Part shown: positions 15,849-24,390 of the stretch, in pieces | Layout: each line of letters begins with the position of its first letter | Position numbering within the stretch: position 1 is the stretch's first letter | NCBI GenBank assembly: GCA_017541145.1 | Contig: JAFXZT010000122.1 | Coordinates: 1-33,910 of the forward strand | Source: Bacteroidales bacterium | GTDB lineage: Bacteria; Bacteroidota; Bacteroidia; Bacteroidales; UBA3824 | Direction of reading: 5' to 3' | DNA length: 33,910 bases | Position numbers and translations under genes: made by a program | The notes under the pieces: model-generated | Database searches by the model: none | What the model was told of the DNA's origin: nothing | What the model saw: only the letters and a program-made list of their open reading frames with translations

Positions 15849-15856
15849 CAAAGATA
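15849..15856 (-). promoter_or_regulatory. Promoter -7 element for the PapD-like/MORN-like operon
   Basis: On the minus strand TATCTTTG matches TAnnTTTG, about 44 bases before the ATG at 15805. Its -33 region is T-rich without a clear TTTG. Confidence 0.5.
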
Positions 15857-15923
15857 TTGTTTAAAAATTAAAATAAGTTAAATTATTAAATCTTTTTTTT
15901 CGTAAATTTCGAAAAAGATTTTT

Positions 15924-15931
15924 TAATTTTG
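15924..15931 (+). promoter_or_regulatory. Promoter -7 element for the SpoIIE-type phosphatase gene
   Basis: TAATTTTG matches TAnnTTTG exactly, 37 bases before the TTG start at 15969. With 15849-15856 it forms a divergent promoter pair in a 163-base gap. Confidence 0.5.
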
Positions 15932-15968
15932 AATTTTGGAATATTAATTGGAATCATAATAATAAATA

Positions 15969-17849
15969 TTGCTTAAAAGTCTGTTTCATATTGTTTTACG
16001 TTTATTGCTGATAGGAATTTTCCTGTTGGGCGGTGAATGTTTTGCTCAAAATTCGGGTAGCGAGATTGATAAACTGAAAAATCTTCAGGAGCAAGCTCTC
16101 GAGTTTGAGAAAAACGGCGAAGAACTTAAATTGGCTCAGACTCTCAGCAAGATGGCTCTGATTTTCACTCAAATAGGTCAAACTAAAAAGGCGATTGAGT
16201 ATTATAAAAAATCATCCACGTTGTATTTGCAGGCAAAGAAGTTTACCGATTTGAGAAAAACTTATTCTAATATCGGTTTTGTGTATGCCAACGACGAACA
16301 GTTCGACAACGCTCTTTATTTCTTTAAGAATGCTCACAAAATTGCGAAGTTGGAAAATAATCAGACTGCAATTTGCGGTTGCCTTACTGATATTGCGTAT
16401 ATTCTCACGGTAGAAAAAGAGTATTATCTGTCGATTGATAATCTTCTTGAGGCTTTGGATATTGCGCAAAAAATCGATCATAACCAATTGCAGCTGAAAT
16501 GTTTGGCAATGCTTAGGGACAATTACAAAGCTTTGGGAATTGCCAACAAATACAAGGAATTTGAGCAGAAGTTTAATGATTACAACAATCACTTGCAGCA
16601 GGAAAGCAACAAGTCGCATGTTCAGAAACTTGAAATCAAGAATTTGGCGGATCAAGAACGTGCAGCTCTTGAGGCTGAAAATCACGAACTTGAAATGAAA
16701 CTTGTTGATGCTGAGAAAAATAATCTTCGTAGAGCTCAGGAATTGGAATTGGAACAGCGAGATTTAACGGAAAATCGTCAACGCCTTGCTGCCGAAAAAA
16801 TGAAGCAAGAGCAGGAAATTCTCAGAACTTCCGACAGTTTGAAAACTGTGGAATTGAATTTTCAACGCGGTGAATCTCAACGTTTAAGAAATTACATCTT
16901 TATTGGTGGTGTGAGTCTTTTTTTGATTCTTGTAGCTGCTTCGATTGCAATTTATGCGTTGTATAAAAACCGTAAGTTGAACCGTTTGTTGAAAATCAAA
17001 AACATGGAAATCGAGGAAAATGCCGAGGAACTTCAAAGTGCGTTGGAGGTTACCAATCAGCAACGTACAGCAATGGCGGATTCCATTGATTATGCGCATC
17101 ATATACAGTATTCTATGCTTGTGAAACCATCAGCAATTCTAAATGCTTTACCGCAGTCGTTTGTGTTTTTTCAGCCGAGAGATTCGGTGAGCGGCGATTT
17201 TTATTGGTTTCATCAGCGTAAAAACGAGACCTCGGATATAATTTATCTCGCGGCTATCGATTGTACGGGTCACGGTGTGCCGGGCGCGATGATTTCCATG
17301 ATTGGTTACAACCTTTTGGATACAATTATGACAAATCCGGAGGTGGTACATCCTAACGAAATTTTGGAACGCCTTCATAGCGGAATCCGCAAGGCACTGC
17401 GTCAGGATACTACCGAAAATCACGATGGTATGGATATGGCATTGTGTTTGATTGATTTGAATAATAAAAAAGTGGAATATAGCGGTGCAAAAAATGCATT
17501 GGTTTACACAAAAGGAACTGAAGTTTTTAAAGTAAAGGCTGATTCTCAAGGAATTGGCGGTACAGTAAATTCTTCAGAAGAAGAGATAAGCGGTTGTCGA
17601 AAGTTTACAAATCATGAGTTTGATGCTGCCGATGATATGACATTTTACTTGTATTCAGACGGATTTTCAGATCAGTTTGGCGGACCTACTGACAAAAAAT
17701 ATATGTTAGGTAGATTTCGTAATCTGTTGTTGGACGTAAGTTTCAGCCCTATGGAGCAACAAGCTGATAAATTGAAACAGGAATTGGATGATTGGAAAGG
17801 TGATAGGGATCAAACAGATGACATCTTGATAATCGGATTCAAATTGTAG
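15969..17849 (+). CDS. TPR-transmembrane-SpoIIE (PP2C) serine phosphatase
   Basis: 626 residues. The start must be TTG at 15969: the codon two before it is a stop (TAA at 15963) and the next in-frame ATG is near residue 62, inside the TPRs, while the TTG start gives a good signal peptide ending at CFAQ. Residues 34-200 are TPR-like helices (KAIEYYKKSSTLY, FDNALYFFKNAHKIA), 215-300 a charged coiled coil (QKLEIKNLADQERAALEAENHE), 309-331 a membrane helix, 335-375 a second coil, and 376-626 a PP2C/SpoIIE domain with metal-binding aspartates in SGDFYWF (D410) and AIDCTGHGVPGAM (D431). So a periplasmic sensor region controls a cytosolic phosphatase, as in partner-switching pathways, where it would dephosphorylate an anti-anti-sigma-like protein. 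No such partner gene is in the window. Confidence 0.9.
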   Translation: MLKSLFHIVLRLLLIGIFLLGGECFAQNSGSEIDKLKNLQEQALEFEKNGEELKLAQTLSKMALIFTQIGQTKKAIEYYKKSSTLYLQAKKFTDLRKTYSNIGFVYANDEQFDNALYFFKNAHKIAKLENNQTAICGCLTDIAYILTVEKEYYLSIDNLLEALDIAQKIDHNQLQLKCLAMLRDNYKALGIANKYKEFEQKFNDYNNHLQQESNKSHVQKLEIKNLADQERAALEAENHELEMKLVDAEKNNLRRAQELELEQRDLTENRQRLAAEKMKQEQEILRTSDSLKTVELNFQRGESQRLRNYIFIGGVSLFLILVAASIAIYALYKNRKLNRLLKIKNMEIEENAEELQSALEVTNQQRTAMADSIDYAHHIQYSMLVKPSAILNALPQSFVFFQPRDSVSGDFYWFHQRKNETSDIIYLAAIDCTGHGVPGAMISMIGYNLLDTIMTNPEVVHPNEILERLHSGIRKALRQDTTENHDGMDMALCLIDLNNKKVEYSGAKNALVYTKGTEVFKVKADSQGIGGTVNSSEEEISGCRKFTNHEFDAADDMTFYLYSDGFSDQFGGPTDKKYMLGRFRNLLLDVSFSPMEQQADKLKQELDDWKGDRDQTDDILIIGFKL

Positions 17850-17936
17850 AATTTTTTGAGTCACAAAAAAAGTCAGAATAAAATATAATGCAAACAATAT
17901 AACTGAACTATTTTTTTTATTTAAACTATTTAAACT

Positions 17937-18503
17937 ATGAAAAAATTATTTTCAATTTTAGGCTTGTTATTGGCAGGTTTTACTGCTAATGCACAGCAAG
18001 TAAGCGATATGGCTGTAATTCCAATCGGAGTTACGCTCAACAGTATCATGAGATTGACTGTAACAAGTGGTGGTAACATCGAATTTGTTGTTAATACAAT
18101 GCAACAATACGAAGAAGGTGTTCCGAATGCAACTCCGTACACAACAACATTTGATGTTAGTTCTTCTTCTGATTTTTATGTAACATTGGCTGCCGACAAT
18201 GAGAACATGATTGGTACAGTAAATAATACGCATGTAATGCCGGTAGATTTCCTTGCTTATGAAGTTGTTGCGCCTTCAAGTAGTTCTTTATCAACTATTG
18301 GTAACGGACATTTGTCAAATACCGAAACAGCAATTGTTGGCGATTCTGGTTCTGCTGTAGAAGGTGGTTCGTATACCGGTATTCAAATTAAATGGTCTTT
18401 GGAATCTGAAACCACCGGTACTTCTTCTGCAAAGCTTTTGGGTTTACCTTCAGACAGATATACTGTAAATGCTTATTTGCAACTTAAAGCCGCAAATAAC
18501 TAA
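17937..18503 (+). CDS. Small secreted beta-rich protein, candidate surface fibre subunit
   Basis: 188 residues. A signal peptide ends at NAQ (about residue 20). The mature chain is short, Ser/Thr/Val-rich and free of cysteine: AVIPIGVTLNSIMRLTVTSGGNIEFVVNT near the N-terminus (about 25-53), a middle with alternating strands, and a C-terminal YTVNAYLQLKAANN that would make a last beta strand. This resembles secreted structural proteins of the DUF4402/pilin-like kind in overall shape only; I do not recognise a named family with certainty. Position is suggestive: directly after the phosphatase gene, ended by a perfect hairpin terminator (18515-18556) that would allow more subunit than the usher-like protein downstream. 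The start is the ATG at 17937 with an AT-rich leader and no exact TAnnTTTG upstream, so it may share the phosphatase transcript. Confidence 0.75.
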   Translation: MKKLFSILGLLLAGFTANAQQVSDMAVIPIGVTLNSIMRLTVTSGGNIEFVVNTMQQYEEGVPNATPYTTTFDVSSSSDFYVTLAADNENMIGTVNNTHVMPVDFLAYEVVAPSSSSLSTIGNGHLSNTETAIVGDSGSAVEGGSYTGIQIKWSLESETTGTSSAKLLGLPSDRYTVNAYLQLKAANN

Positions 18504-18514
18504 TTAAAATTTTC

Positions 18515-18556
18515 AAATAGTATTTTATGCTTGTTTCGGCATAAAATACTATTTTT
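18515..18556 (+). terminator. Hairpin terminator/attenuator between subunit-like and usher-like genes
   Basis: A perfect 16-base inverted repeat, AAATAGTATTTTATGC (18515-18530) and GCATAAAATACTATTT (18539-18554), encloses an 8-base loop and runs into TTTG. TATTTTTG at 18550-18557 inside the 3' arm also matches TAnnTTTG, so transcription of the next gene could restart here. Confidence 0.8.
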
Positions 18557-18597
18557 GTTGCGTGAAACAATTATAAAAATAAACAATTTGATGTAGC

Positions 18598-21500
18598 ATG
18601 ATTCGTTTTGTGAAAGTATTATTATCATGTATTTTAACTGCAATATTTATATTGACAGCTGGTACTACCTATTCACAAACCGACGAGGAAATTGTTTCTT
18701 ATTTTGTAAAAGAGCAGTTGGAGATAAAACCTGGTCAAACTGTTTTTAATGTTTACAAAATAGAAAATCGTACAAACAGGGCGTATCAAATACAAATAAA
18801 TTTTACAGTTCCTGCCGAATGGACTCTTTTTGCAGATCATACGGTTTATCTTAATATTGAGCCCCGTTCTACAAAGTCGATACCGTTGCGTGTATCACCG
18901 TCTTTGGATGCTAAAGGCGGTGTGGGATACGCTCTTAATGCTGCTATGCTTACTAACGAAGGCAATATGTTTTCGTCTCGCTATTGTTTTTTAACTATTC
19001 CTATTAGAAATCAGATTGATGCTGATTTTTCCGCATTAGCTTATTATTTGGATCACCTTCATGGTCAAACCGAATTGGCTCTGAAAATTCATAATTCCGG
19101 TAATACCAACAGTTTGGTAAATATTCAGCTTGATGCCGCTGAAAATCTGAATTTTACAGATGCCGGTTACAACAAATATATTACTCAGATTTCTCTTGAA
19201 CCTGAGAAAGATACTACTCTCAGACTGAAATTAAAATATAATGACTATATCGGCGATTTGGATTATTACAGCAGAACTCTTACCGCCGAATTGTTCTCAA
19301 AAGATACTACTTGGACGAGGTACGCTTTTATTAAGTATCTCAATTACAGATACGATAATTTTATTACTGACGAAGACCGGCCTTTGGTAATCGAGGCTTC
19401 GGCAATGGATTTGCTTTCTGATTATATTACATTCAGATTTTTGGTAATGGGCAAACTTAAATTCAATAATCAGAGAAGTTTACAGTATTATTACCGTTCG
19501 ATGTCAGCTCCGTTGAAAGATCATCCCAATTTGGAGCGCGACGAATATTTTGCTGATTACAAAATGCCTAAAACAGAAATCAAAGTCGGTAATTTTAGAT
19601 TACTCAATGATTTGTGCCTTTTCGGTAAAACTATTTCCGTAAAACGCGACATTACACCTACTTTGGATGTTCAAGCGTATGTTTCAGATGATTATTACAC
19701 AAATAATTACGCATTTTCCGGAACAGTTAACAAAAAAATCGGTGTAAATTCTGTTTTTGCAACATATACCAAAATGATAAATGATACCACCGGAAAATCT
19801 TTCTTGGATTTTTATGGGGCGGGTGGCGTTTTGAAAATTCCGGCAGGTAGATTTCAGTTAAGTGGTTATTATTCAAAATATTCTGCGCCTGAGTTTAATA
19901 ACAAAGACGGTTATCAACTTAATGTCGGATATTCCAACTCTTTCAATTCAAAACTTATTACTAATTCTAATGCAAGATTTACGACACCGTATTTTGCTAC
20001 ATATTATCACGGACGTTCGGATATAGCAAGTCATTGGGATTATTTGTTGTCGAAAAAAGCATATTTGTCATTCGTTTATAGTTACTACAAATATCAGCCG
20101 GCAACGGTTTACAATCAATTGAATCCGGCATTCAATTATCAGTATCATAATTTCAGATTTATCTACAATCTGAGATTTGCGATGTATTCTACAATATATT
20201 TCGGTCCTAATTATGATTACGGAATGTCAAATTATTATGGAGCCGAATTTGCAAAAGATAATCTTGTTCTTACTTCTACCAAAGCAGAAGTCGGTTACAG
20301 ATACAATCCGAACAATTTTGTACTTAACAGCTTGAATATCAATATGCAAGTTGGTCAGACAAATCCGGTGCAATACGATAAAACTTTGATGTCGCAATAC
20401 AACGAGAAAAAACCTGTAATAAAATTTTCTGCAACATTATCCGGTAGAAATTGGGGTGTTTTGGCGATGTATTACAGCGGACTTTATAATATGTCAACTG
20501 CATTGATTAATTTCTATTCAAGTATTGTCGGTAAATACTTGTATTTCATGCCATTTTATAGAATTACAAGTCCCGGAAAACAATTTTATTACGAGGTGAG
20601 ATTTTCTTACTTGAACAATATTGACTTGTCAAATGTAAGAACATCAATCGTTCAAGAAGCCGGAGTGGAATTTGGCAAGGGTTGGAGTTTCAAACTTTTG
20701 AACAATACCAATATTCAGTCTATTACAGATACCCGTGGTCAAAATTACAGATATACAAACAATTACATGGAGTTTACTGTAAGAAAAGTATTCCACTGGT
20801 CGCAACCCGGACAAAAATATCATTCGTTGAACGCATATTTCTATCGCGATCTCAACGGCAATCATATCAAAGATTACAACGAACCGGGCGTGGAAAATGT
20901 ATTGGTAAATATCCAAAACAATTCTACTATTGATTCGTCGTATCATTATGAAGGTGAGATGTTCGGAAATGTAGACGTGGCATCCAATCACCTCGGATTG
21001 ATTCAGTACAACGAAATTCCGGAGGCAAAATATTGTTTGCGTTTTGACCCCAAGGACGGAAATCAAGGTATGTACAATATTATCAATAATCAGCAAATAG
21101 TTAATTTACGCAAGGATACAACAATTTACATCCCGTTTACCGAGCGCAACAAAGTATACGGTCATGTAATTTTCCACAAGAAAAAACAATCGATGTTTGA
21201 CGATTGGAAAAACGAAAATATCAAAGTTTCAATCAGCGACAATCATGGCAATGCATGGTTTGCGCTTACTGATAAGAACGGATATTATGAAATTTTTGCT
21301 CCGGCGTCTGATTATTATACTGTAAAAATCGATAACTTGTGGCCTGATTTGTGGAACTTGAGACAAAATCAATATATCATAAAATTCAATGGTTACAAAA
21401 CATTTGAAGTAAACTTTGAGTTTGAAGAAAAGAAACGTGAAATTGTTTTCGACGATATCGTGGATATTGGAGACATCTTGTCAGAAGACAATTTCCAATT

Positions 21501-22104
21501 TGAAGACGTTACACAGATTAAGCAAACTGTAGTAACAGGAAATGTTGCCGACGAAACCAATCTGTTACCGCTTCAGGCTACGATTGAAATTGTGGATTTG
21601 AACCGTAATTCCAAGGTTTCAAAAACGAAATGTACACCGGAAGGTGAATTTTACACTTCGTTTATTACCGGAAAAAATTACCAGTTGAGAATTTCGTATC
21701 CGGGTTATTGGATTTATCAGGAGGCGCTCAACAGCAATCAGATTACCACATTTGAGAAAATCTCGCGCGATGGTATTTTGTTGCGTAAAATTCAGGTTGG
21801 AAAACCAATCGAAATGCGCAACTTGACATTTGAACTCGAAAGCAGTGAACTTTCACCGGAGGCAAAAGCAGAACTTGAAAATCTTGTTATCAGACTTGTA
21901 AATAATGAAAAAATCAAAATCAATATCGTCGGATATTGCAACAGCAGGGAAAATAGTATAGAATTGGCAAGAAAACGTGCTGCTGTAGTTGAAACATTTT
22001 TGAAAACCAGAAGTATCGCTACTTCTCGTATTACAACGGAAGGCAAGATCGGGGACAAATCCCAAGCACCAAAAGTTGAAATTATTGTAACATCAAATCA
22101 GTAA
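18598..22104 (+). CDS. Usher-like outer-membrane beta-barrel protein with C-terminal OmpA domain
   Basis: 1168 residues. A signal peptide ends near TYSQ (residue 27). Residues 28-250 hold two Ig-like segments (LEIKPGQTVFNVYKIENRTN, LNIEPRSTKSIPLRV). About 265-740 is a long region of alternating aromatic/polar strands (YYYRSMSAP, FSGTVNKKIGVNSVFATYTK, QLSGYYSKYSAPEF), the pattern of a large barrel. About 742-775 is an SdrD-B-like domain with DLNGNHIKDYNEPGVENVLV, the motif also found after the barrel in alternate chaperone-usher ushers. Carboxypeptidase-regulatory-like domains follow (about 855-915 and 975-1035). The end (about 1067-1165) is an OmpA-like peptidoglycan-binding domain (MRNLTFELESSELSPEAKAEL, INIVGYCNSRENSIELARKRA). 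The OmpA call is solid; usher function is inferred from architecture and context. Confidence 0.8.
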   Translation: MIRFVKVLLSCILTAIFILTAGTTYSQTDEEIVSYFVKEQLEIKPGQTVFNVYKIENRTNRAYQIQINFTVPAEWTLFADHTVYLNIEPRSTKSIPLRVSPSLDAKGGVGYALNAAMLTNEGNMFSSRYCFLTIPIRNQIDADFSALAYYLDHLHGQTELALKIHNSGNTNSLVNIQLDAAENLNFTDAGYNKYITQISLEPEKDTTLRLKLKYNDYIGDLDYYSRTLTAELFSKDTTWTRYAFIKYLNYRYDNFITDEDRPLVIEASAMDLLSDYITFRFLVMGKLKFNNQRSLQYYYRSMSAPLKDHPNLERDEYFADYKMPKTEIKVGNFRLLNDLCLFGKTISVKRDITPTLDVQAYVSDDYYTNNYAFSGTVNKKIGVNSVFATYTKMINDTTGKSFLDFYGAGGVLKIPAGRFQLSGYYSKYSAPEFNNKDGYQLNVGYSNSFNSKLITNSNARFTTPYFATYYHGRSDIASHWDYLLSKKAYLSFVYSYYKYQPATVYNQLNPAFNYQYHNFRFIYNLRFAMYSTIYFGPNYDYGMSNYYGAEFAKDNLVLTSTKAEVGYRYNPNNFVLNSLNINMQVGQTNPVQYDKTLMSQYNEKKPVIKFSATLSGRNWGVLAMYYSGLYNMSTALINFYSSIVGKYLYFMPFYRITSPGKQFYYEVRFSYLNNIDLSNVRTSIVQEAGVEFGKGWSFKLLNNTNIQSITDTRGQNYRYTNNYMEFTVRKVFHWSQPGQKYHSLNAYFYRDLNGNHIKDYNEPGVENVLVNIQNNSTIDSSYHYEGEMFGNVDVASNHLGLIQYNEIPEAKYCLRFDPKDGNQGMYNIINNQQIVNLRKDTTIYIPFTERNKVYGHVIFHKKKQSMFDDWKNENIKVSISDNHGNAWFALTDKNGYYEIFAPASDYYTVKIDNLWPDLWNLRQNQYIIKFNGYKTFEVNFEFEEKKREIVFDDIVDIGDILSEDNFQFEDVTQIKQTVVTGNVADETNLLPLQATIEIVDLNRNSKVSKTKCTPEGEFYTSFITGKNYQLRISYPGYWIYQEALNSNQITTFEKISRDGILLRKIQVGKPIEMRNLTFELESSELSPEAKAELENLVIRLVNNEKIKINIVGYCNSRENSIELARKRAAVVETFLKTRSIATSRITTEGKIGDKSQAPKVEIIVTSNQ

Positions 22105-22105
22105 A

Positions 22106-24280
22106 ATGAAAAGCTTATTTATTATTTTATTTGCCATTGCTGCTAATTTTGCAATGGCACAAAATCAGCAAATCTCTTTAAAAGAAGTACTTTACGGGAA
22201 GTTTCGCCCTAATTCTGTTTATGGAATAGAATCTATGAAAAACGGTTTGAGTTATACCGTTTTGGAAAACAATTCGGTTGTGAAATATTCTTACGAAACC
22301 GGTGAAAAACAAGGCGTTGTGGTGGATTTTACAAGTCTTGGAATCAACAGAGTTCAGAGTTACGCATTTTCTGAAAACGAAGACAAAATTTTGTTTTTTA
22401 CAGGTTACGAAGCAATTTACAGACGTTCTTATCTCGCAAAATTTTATGTTTACGATTTAACTTCAAAAGAATGTAACCCTTTGAGCACCGAGTTTGAAAA
22501 ACAGCAACTTGCAACATTTTCGCCTGACGGTAGCAAAGTGGCTTTTGTGCATGAAAATAATCTTTATGTAAAGACACTTTCTGATGATAAAATCCGTCAA
22601 ATTACAACTGACGGCAAGAAGAATTTTGTTCTCAACGGTTTGCCGGATTGGGTTTACGAAGAGGAATTCGGTTTCAACAAGGCATTTGAATTTTCAAACG
22701 ACGGTAAGTATTTGGCTTATATCAAGTTTGATGAAACAAACGTAAAAGAATACACATTGCAATATTACAGCGCAATGACCCAAAATTACAATCCTGAAGC
22801 CAATTATCCTTATAATTATACTTACAAATATCCGAAAGCCGGCGAAGACAATTCTGTGGTTTCTGTTCATGTTTATGATTTTGAATCCGGTGAAACCAAG
22901 AAGGCTGATATCGGCTCTGACACAGATATTTACGTACCGAGAATCCAATGGATGTCAACAAAAAATGTATTGTCAATTGCAAGATTAAACCGTTTGCAAA
23001 ACAAGCTTAATCTTTTGGCTTTTGATGTAACTAAAAATACTACAACACAGTTTTTTGAGTTGAAAGACAAAAAGTATATCGAAGAAGATTGTATGTCGAG
23101 CATAACATTTCTCAAAGATGGTAATTCTTTTGTAATTCCTACAGAGCTTGACGGTTACAGGAATCTTTACCATTATTCTACCAACGGTACACTTATCAAC
23201 AAAATCACTTCCGGCAAAAACGAAATTGTAAAACTTTGCGGAGTTGACCCAGATGGCAAAAAAGTTTATTTTACAGGTGTTGGCAGCAATTCTACACGTA
23301 CTTCGGTTTTTGTGGTTGATATCAATGGTAAAAACCGTAAAAAAATTACTTTGCGCGAAGGTTCCAACGATCCGGAATTTTCTGCGAACTTCAAGTATTT
23401 CATCAATTTTTATTCAAATACTACAACACCGTATTATATTACAGTCAACAACAACAAAGGCAAAGAGATCCGTGTGATTGAGGATAACAGCGACTTGAAA
23501 AAAACTGTTGAAACTTACGGCGGTATCCACAAAGAGATGTTCGCTTGGAAAAACTCTTCAGGTGATAGTTTAAATGCTTATATAATAAAGCCTTACGATT
23601 TCGACGAGAACAAGAAATATCCGGTTTTGGTAATCGGTTACAACGGTCCGAATTACAATATGGTAAACGATGATTTTGATTTTGATTGGACACAAGTTTT
23701 GGCACAGAAAGGCTATATTGTGGCATGTACCGACACAAGAGGAACAGGTCGCAAGGGTGCTGCATTCAGAAAATGCACTTACGGTCAACTCGGAAATCTT
23801 GAAACTCAAGATCTCGTAAGTTTTGCAAAATATCTTGGTAATCAGAAATATATCGATAGTTCGCGACTTGGTATTTGGGGTTGGAGCTACGGCGGATTTA
23901 TGTCGTCAAGCGTAATGACCCGTGGTGCAGGTGCTTACAAACTCGGTATTGCAGTTGCTCCTGTTGAAGATTGGGAATATTACGACAATATTTACACCGA
24001 ACGTTACATGGGTTTGCCTCAGGATAATGCTGAAGGTTACAAAAACAATTCTCCGTTGAAATATGCCGACAAACTTCAGGGTAAATTCCTTTTGATTTAC
24101 GGAAGTTGCGACGATAATGTTCATCCTCAGAACTCTATGGCATTTTGTGAAGCGTTGGTTCAAGCCGACAAGGAATTTGAATTGATGCAATATACCAACA
24201 AAAATCACGGAATCAGAGGCGGTAACACTTCGTTTCATTTATACAAAAAGATGATAAAATTTATCGAAGATAATCTTTAA
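22106..24280 (+). CDS. Dipeptidyl peptidase IV-type S9B serine peptidase
   Basis: 724 residues, the normal length. A signal peptide ends near MAQ (residue 19). Residues 30-480 are the beta-propeller, including the double-glutamate substrate-anchoring motif in DWVYEEEFGF (about 181-190). The C-terminal alpha/beta hydrolase has the nucleophile S594 in GWSYGG, an aspartate at about 669 in YGSCDDNVHP, and H701 in NKNHGI. YYDNIYTERYMGLP is a typical DPP IV stretch. It cleaves Xaa-Pro and Xaa-Ala dipeptides from peptide N-termini in the periplasm. The ATG at 22106 is one base after the usher-like stop (TAAAATG), so co-transcription is very likely. The function is standard; the operon partner is unusual. 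Confidence 0.95.
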   Translation: MKSLFIILFAIAANFAMAQNQQISLKEVLYGKFRPNSVYGIESMKNGLSYTVLENNSVVKYSYETGEKQGVVVDFTSLGINRVQSYAFSENEDKILFFTGYEAIYRRSYLAKFYVYDLTSKECNPLSTEFEKQQLATFSPDGSKVAFVHENNLYVKTLSDDKIRQITTDGKKNFVLNGLPDWVYEEEFGFNKAFEFSNDGKYLAYIKFDETNVKEYTLQYYSAMTQNYNPEANYPYNYTYKYPKAGEDNSVVSVHVYDFESGETKKADIGSDTDIYVPRIQWMSTKNVLSIARLNRLQNKLNLLAFDVTKNTTTQFFELKDKKYIEEDCMSSITFLKDGNSFVIPTELDGYRNLYHYSTNGTLINKITSGKNEIVKLCGVDPDGKKVYFTGVGSNSTRTSVFVVDINGKNRKKITLREGSNDPEFSANFKYFINFYSNTTTPYYITVNNNKGKEIRVIEDNSDLKKTVETYGGIHKEMFAWKNSSGDSLNAYIIKPYDFDENKKYPVLVIGYNGPNYNMVNDDFDFDWTQVLAQKGYIVACTDTRGTGRKGAAFRKCTYGQLGNLETQDLVSFAKYLGNQKYIDSSRLGIWGWSYGGFMSSSVMTRGAGAYKLGIAVAPVEDWEYYDNIYTERYMGLPQDNAEGYKNNSPLKYADKLQGKFLLIYGSCDDNVHPQNSMAFCEALVQADKEFELMQYTNKNHGIRGGNTSFHLYKKMIKFIEDNL

Positions 24281-24328
24281 TTTTCAGAATTTTACAGAAA
24301 CAGCTGATTTTTTTCATAGAATTAGTTT

Positions 24329-24336
24329 CATTTTTG
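24329..24336 (+). promoter_or_regulatory. Possible promoter for the Ser-rich secreted protein
   Basis: CATTTTTG is one mismatch from TAnnTTTG, about 54 bases before the ATG at 24391, with a T-run (24308-24314) in the -33 region. The 110-base gap after DPP IV holds no convincing terminator. Confidence 0.3.
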
Positions 24337-24390
24337 TATATTAGCGGCATCTATTAAATATACAACAAACGATTAAAAATTTACGATGCT

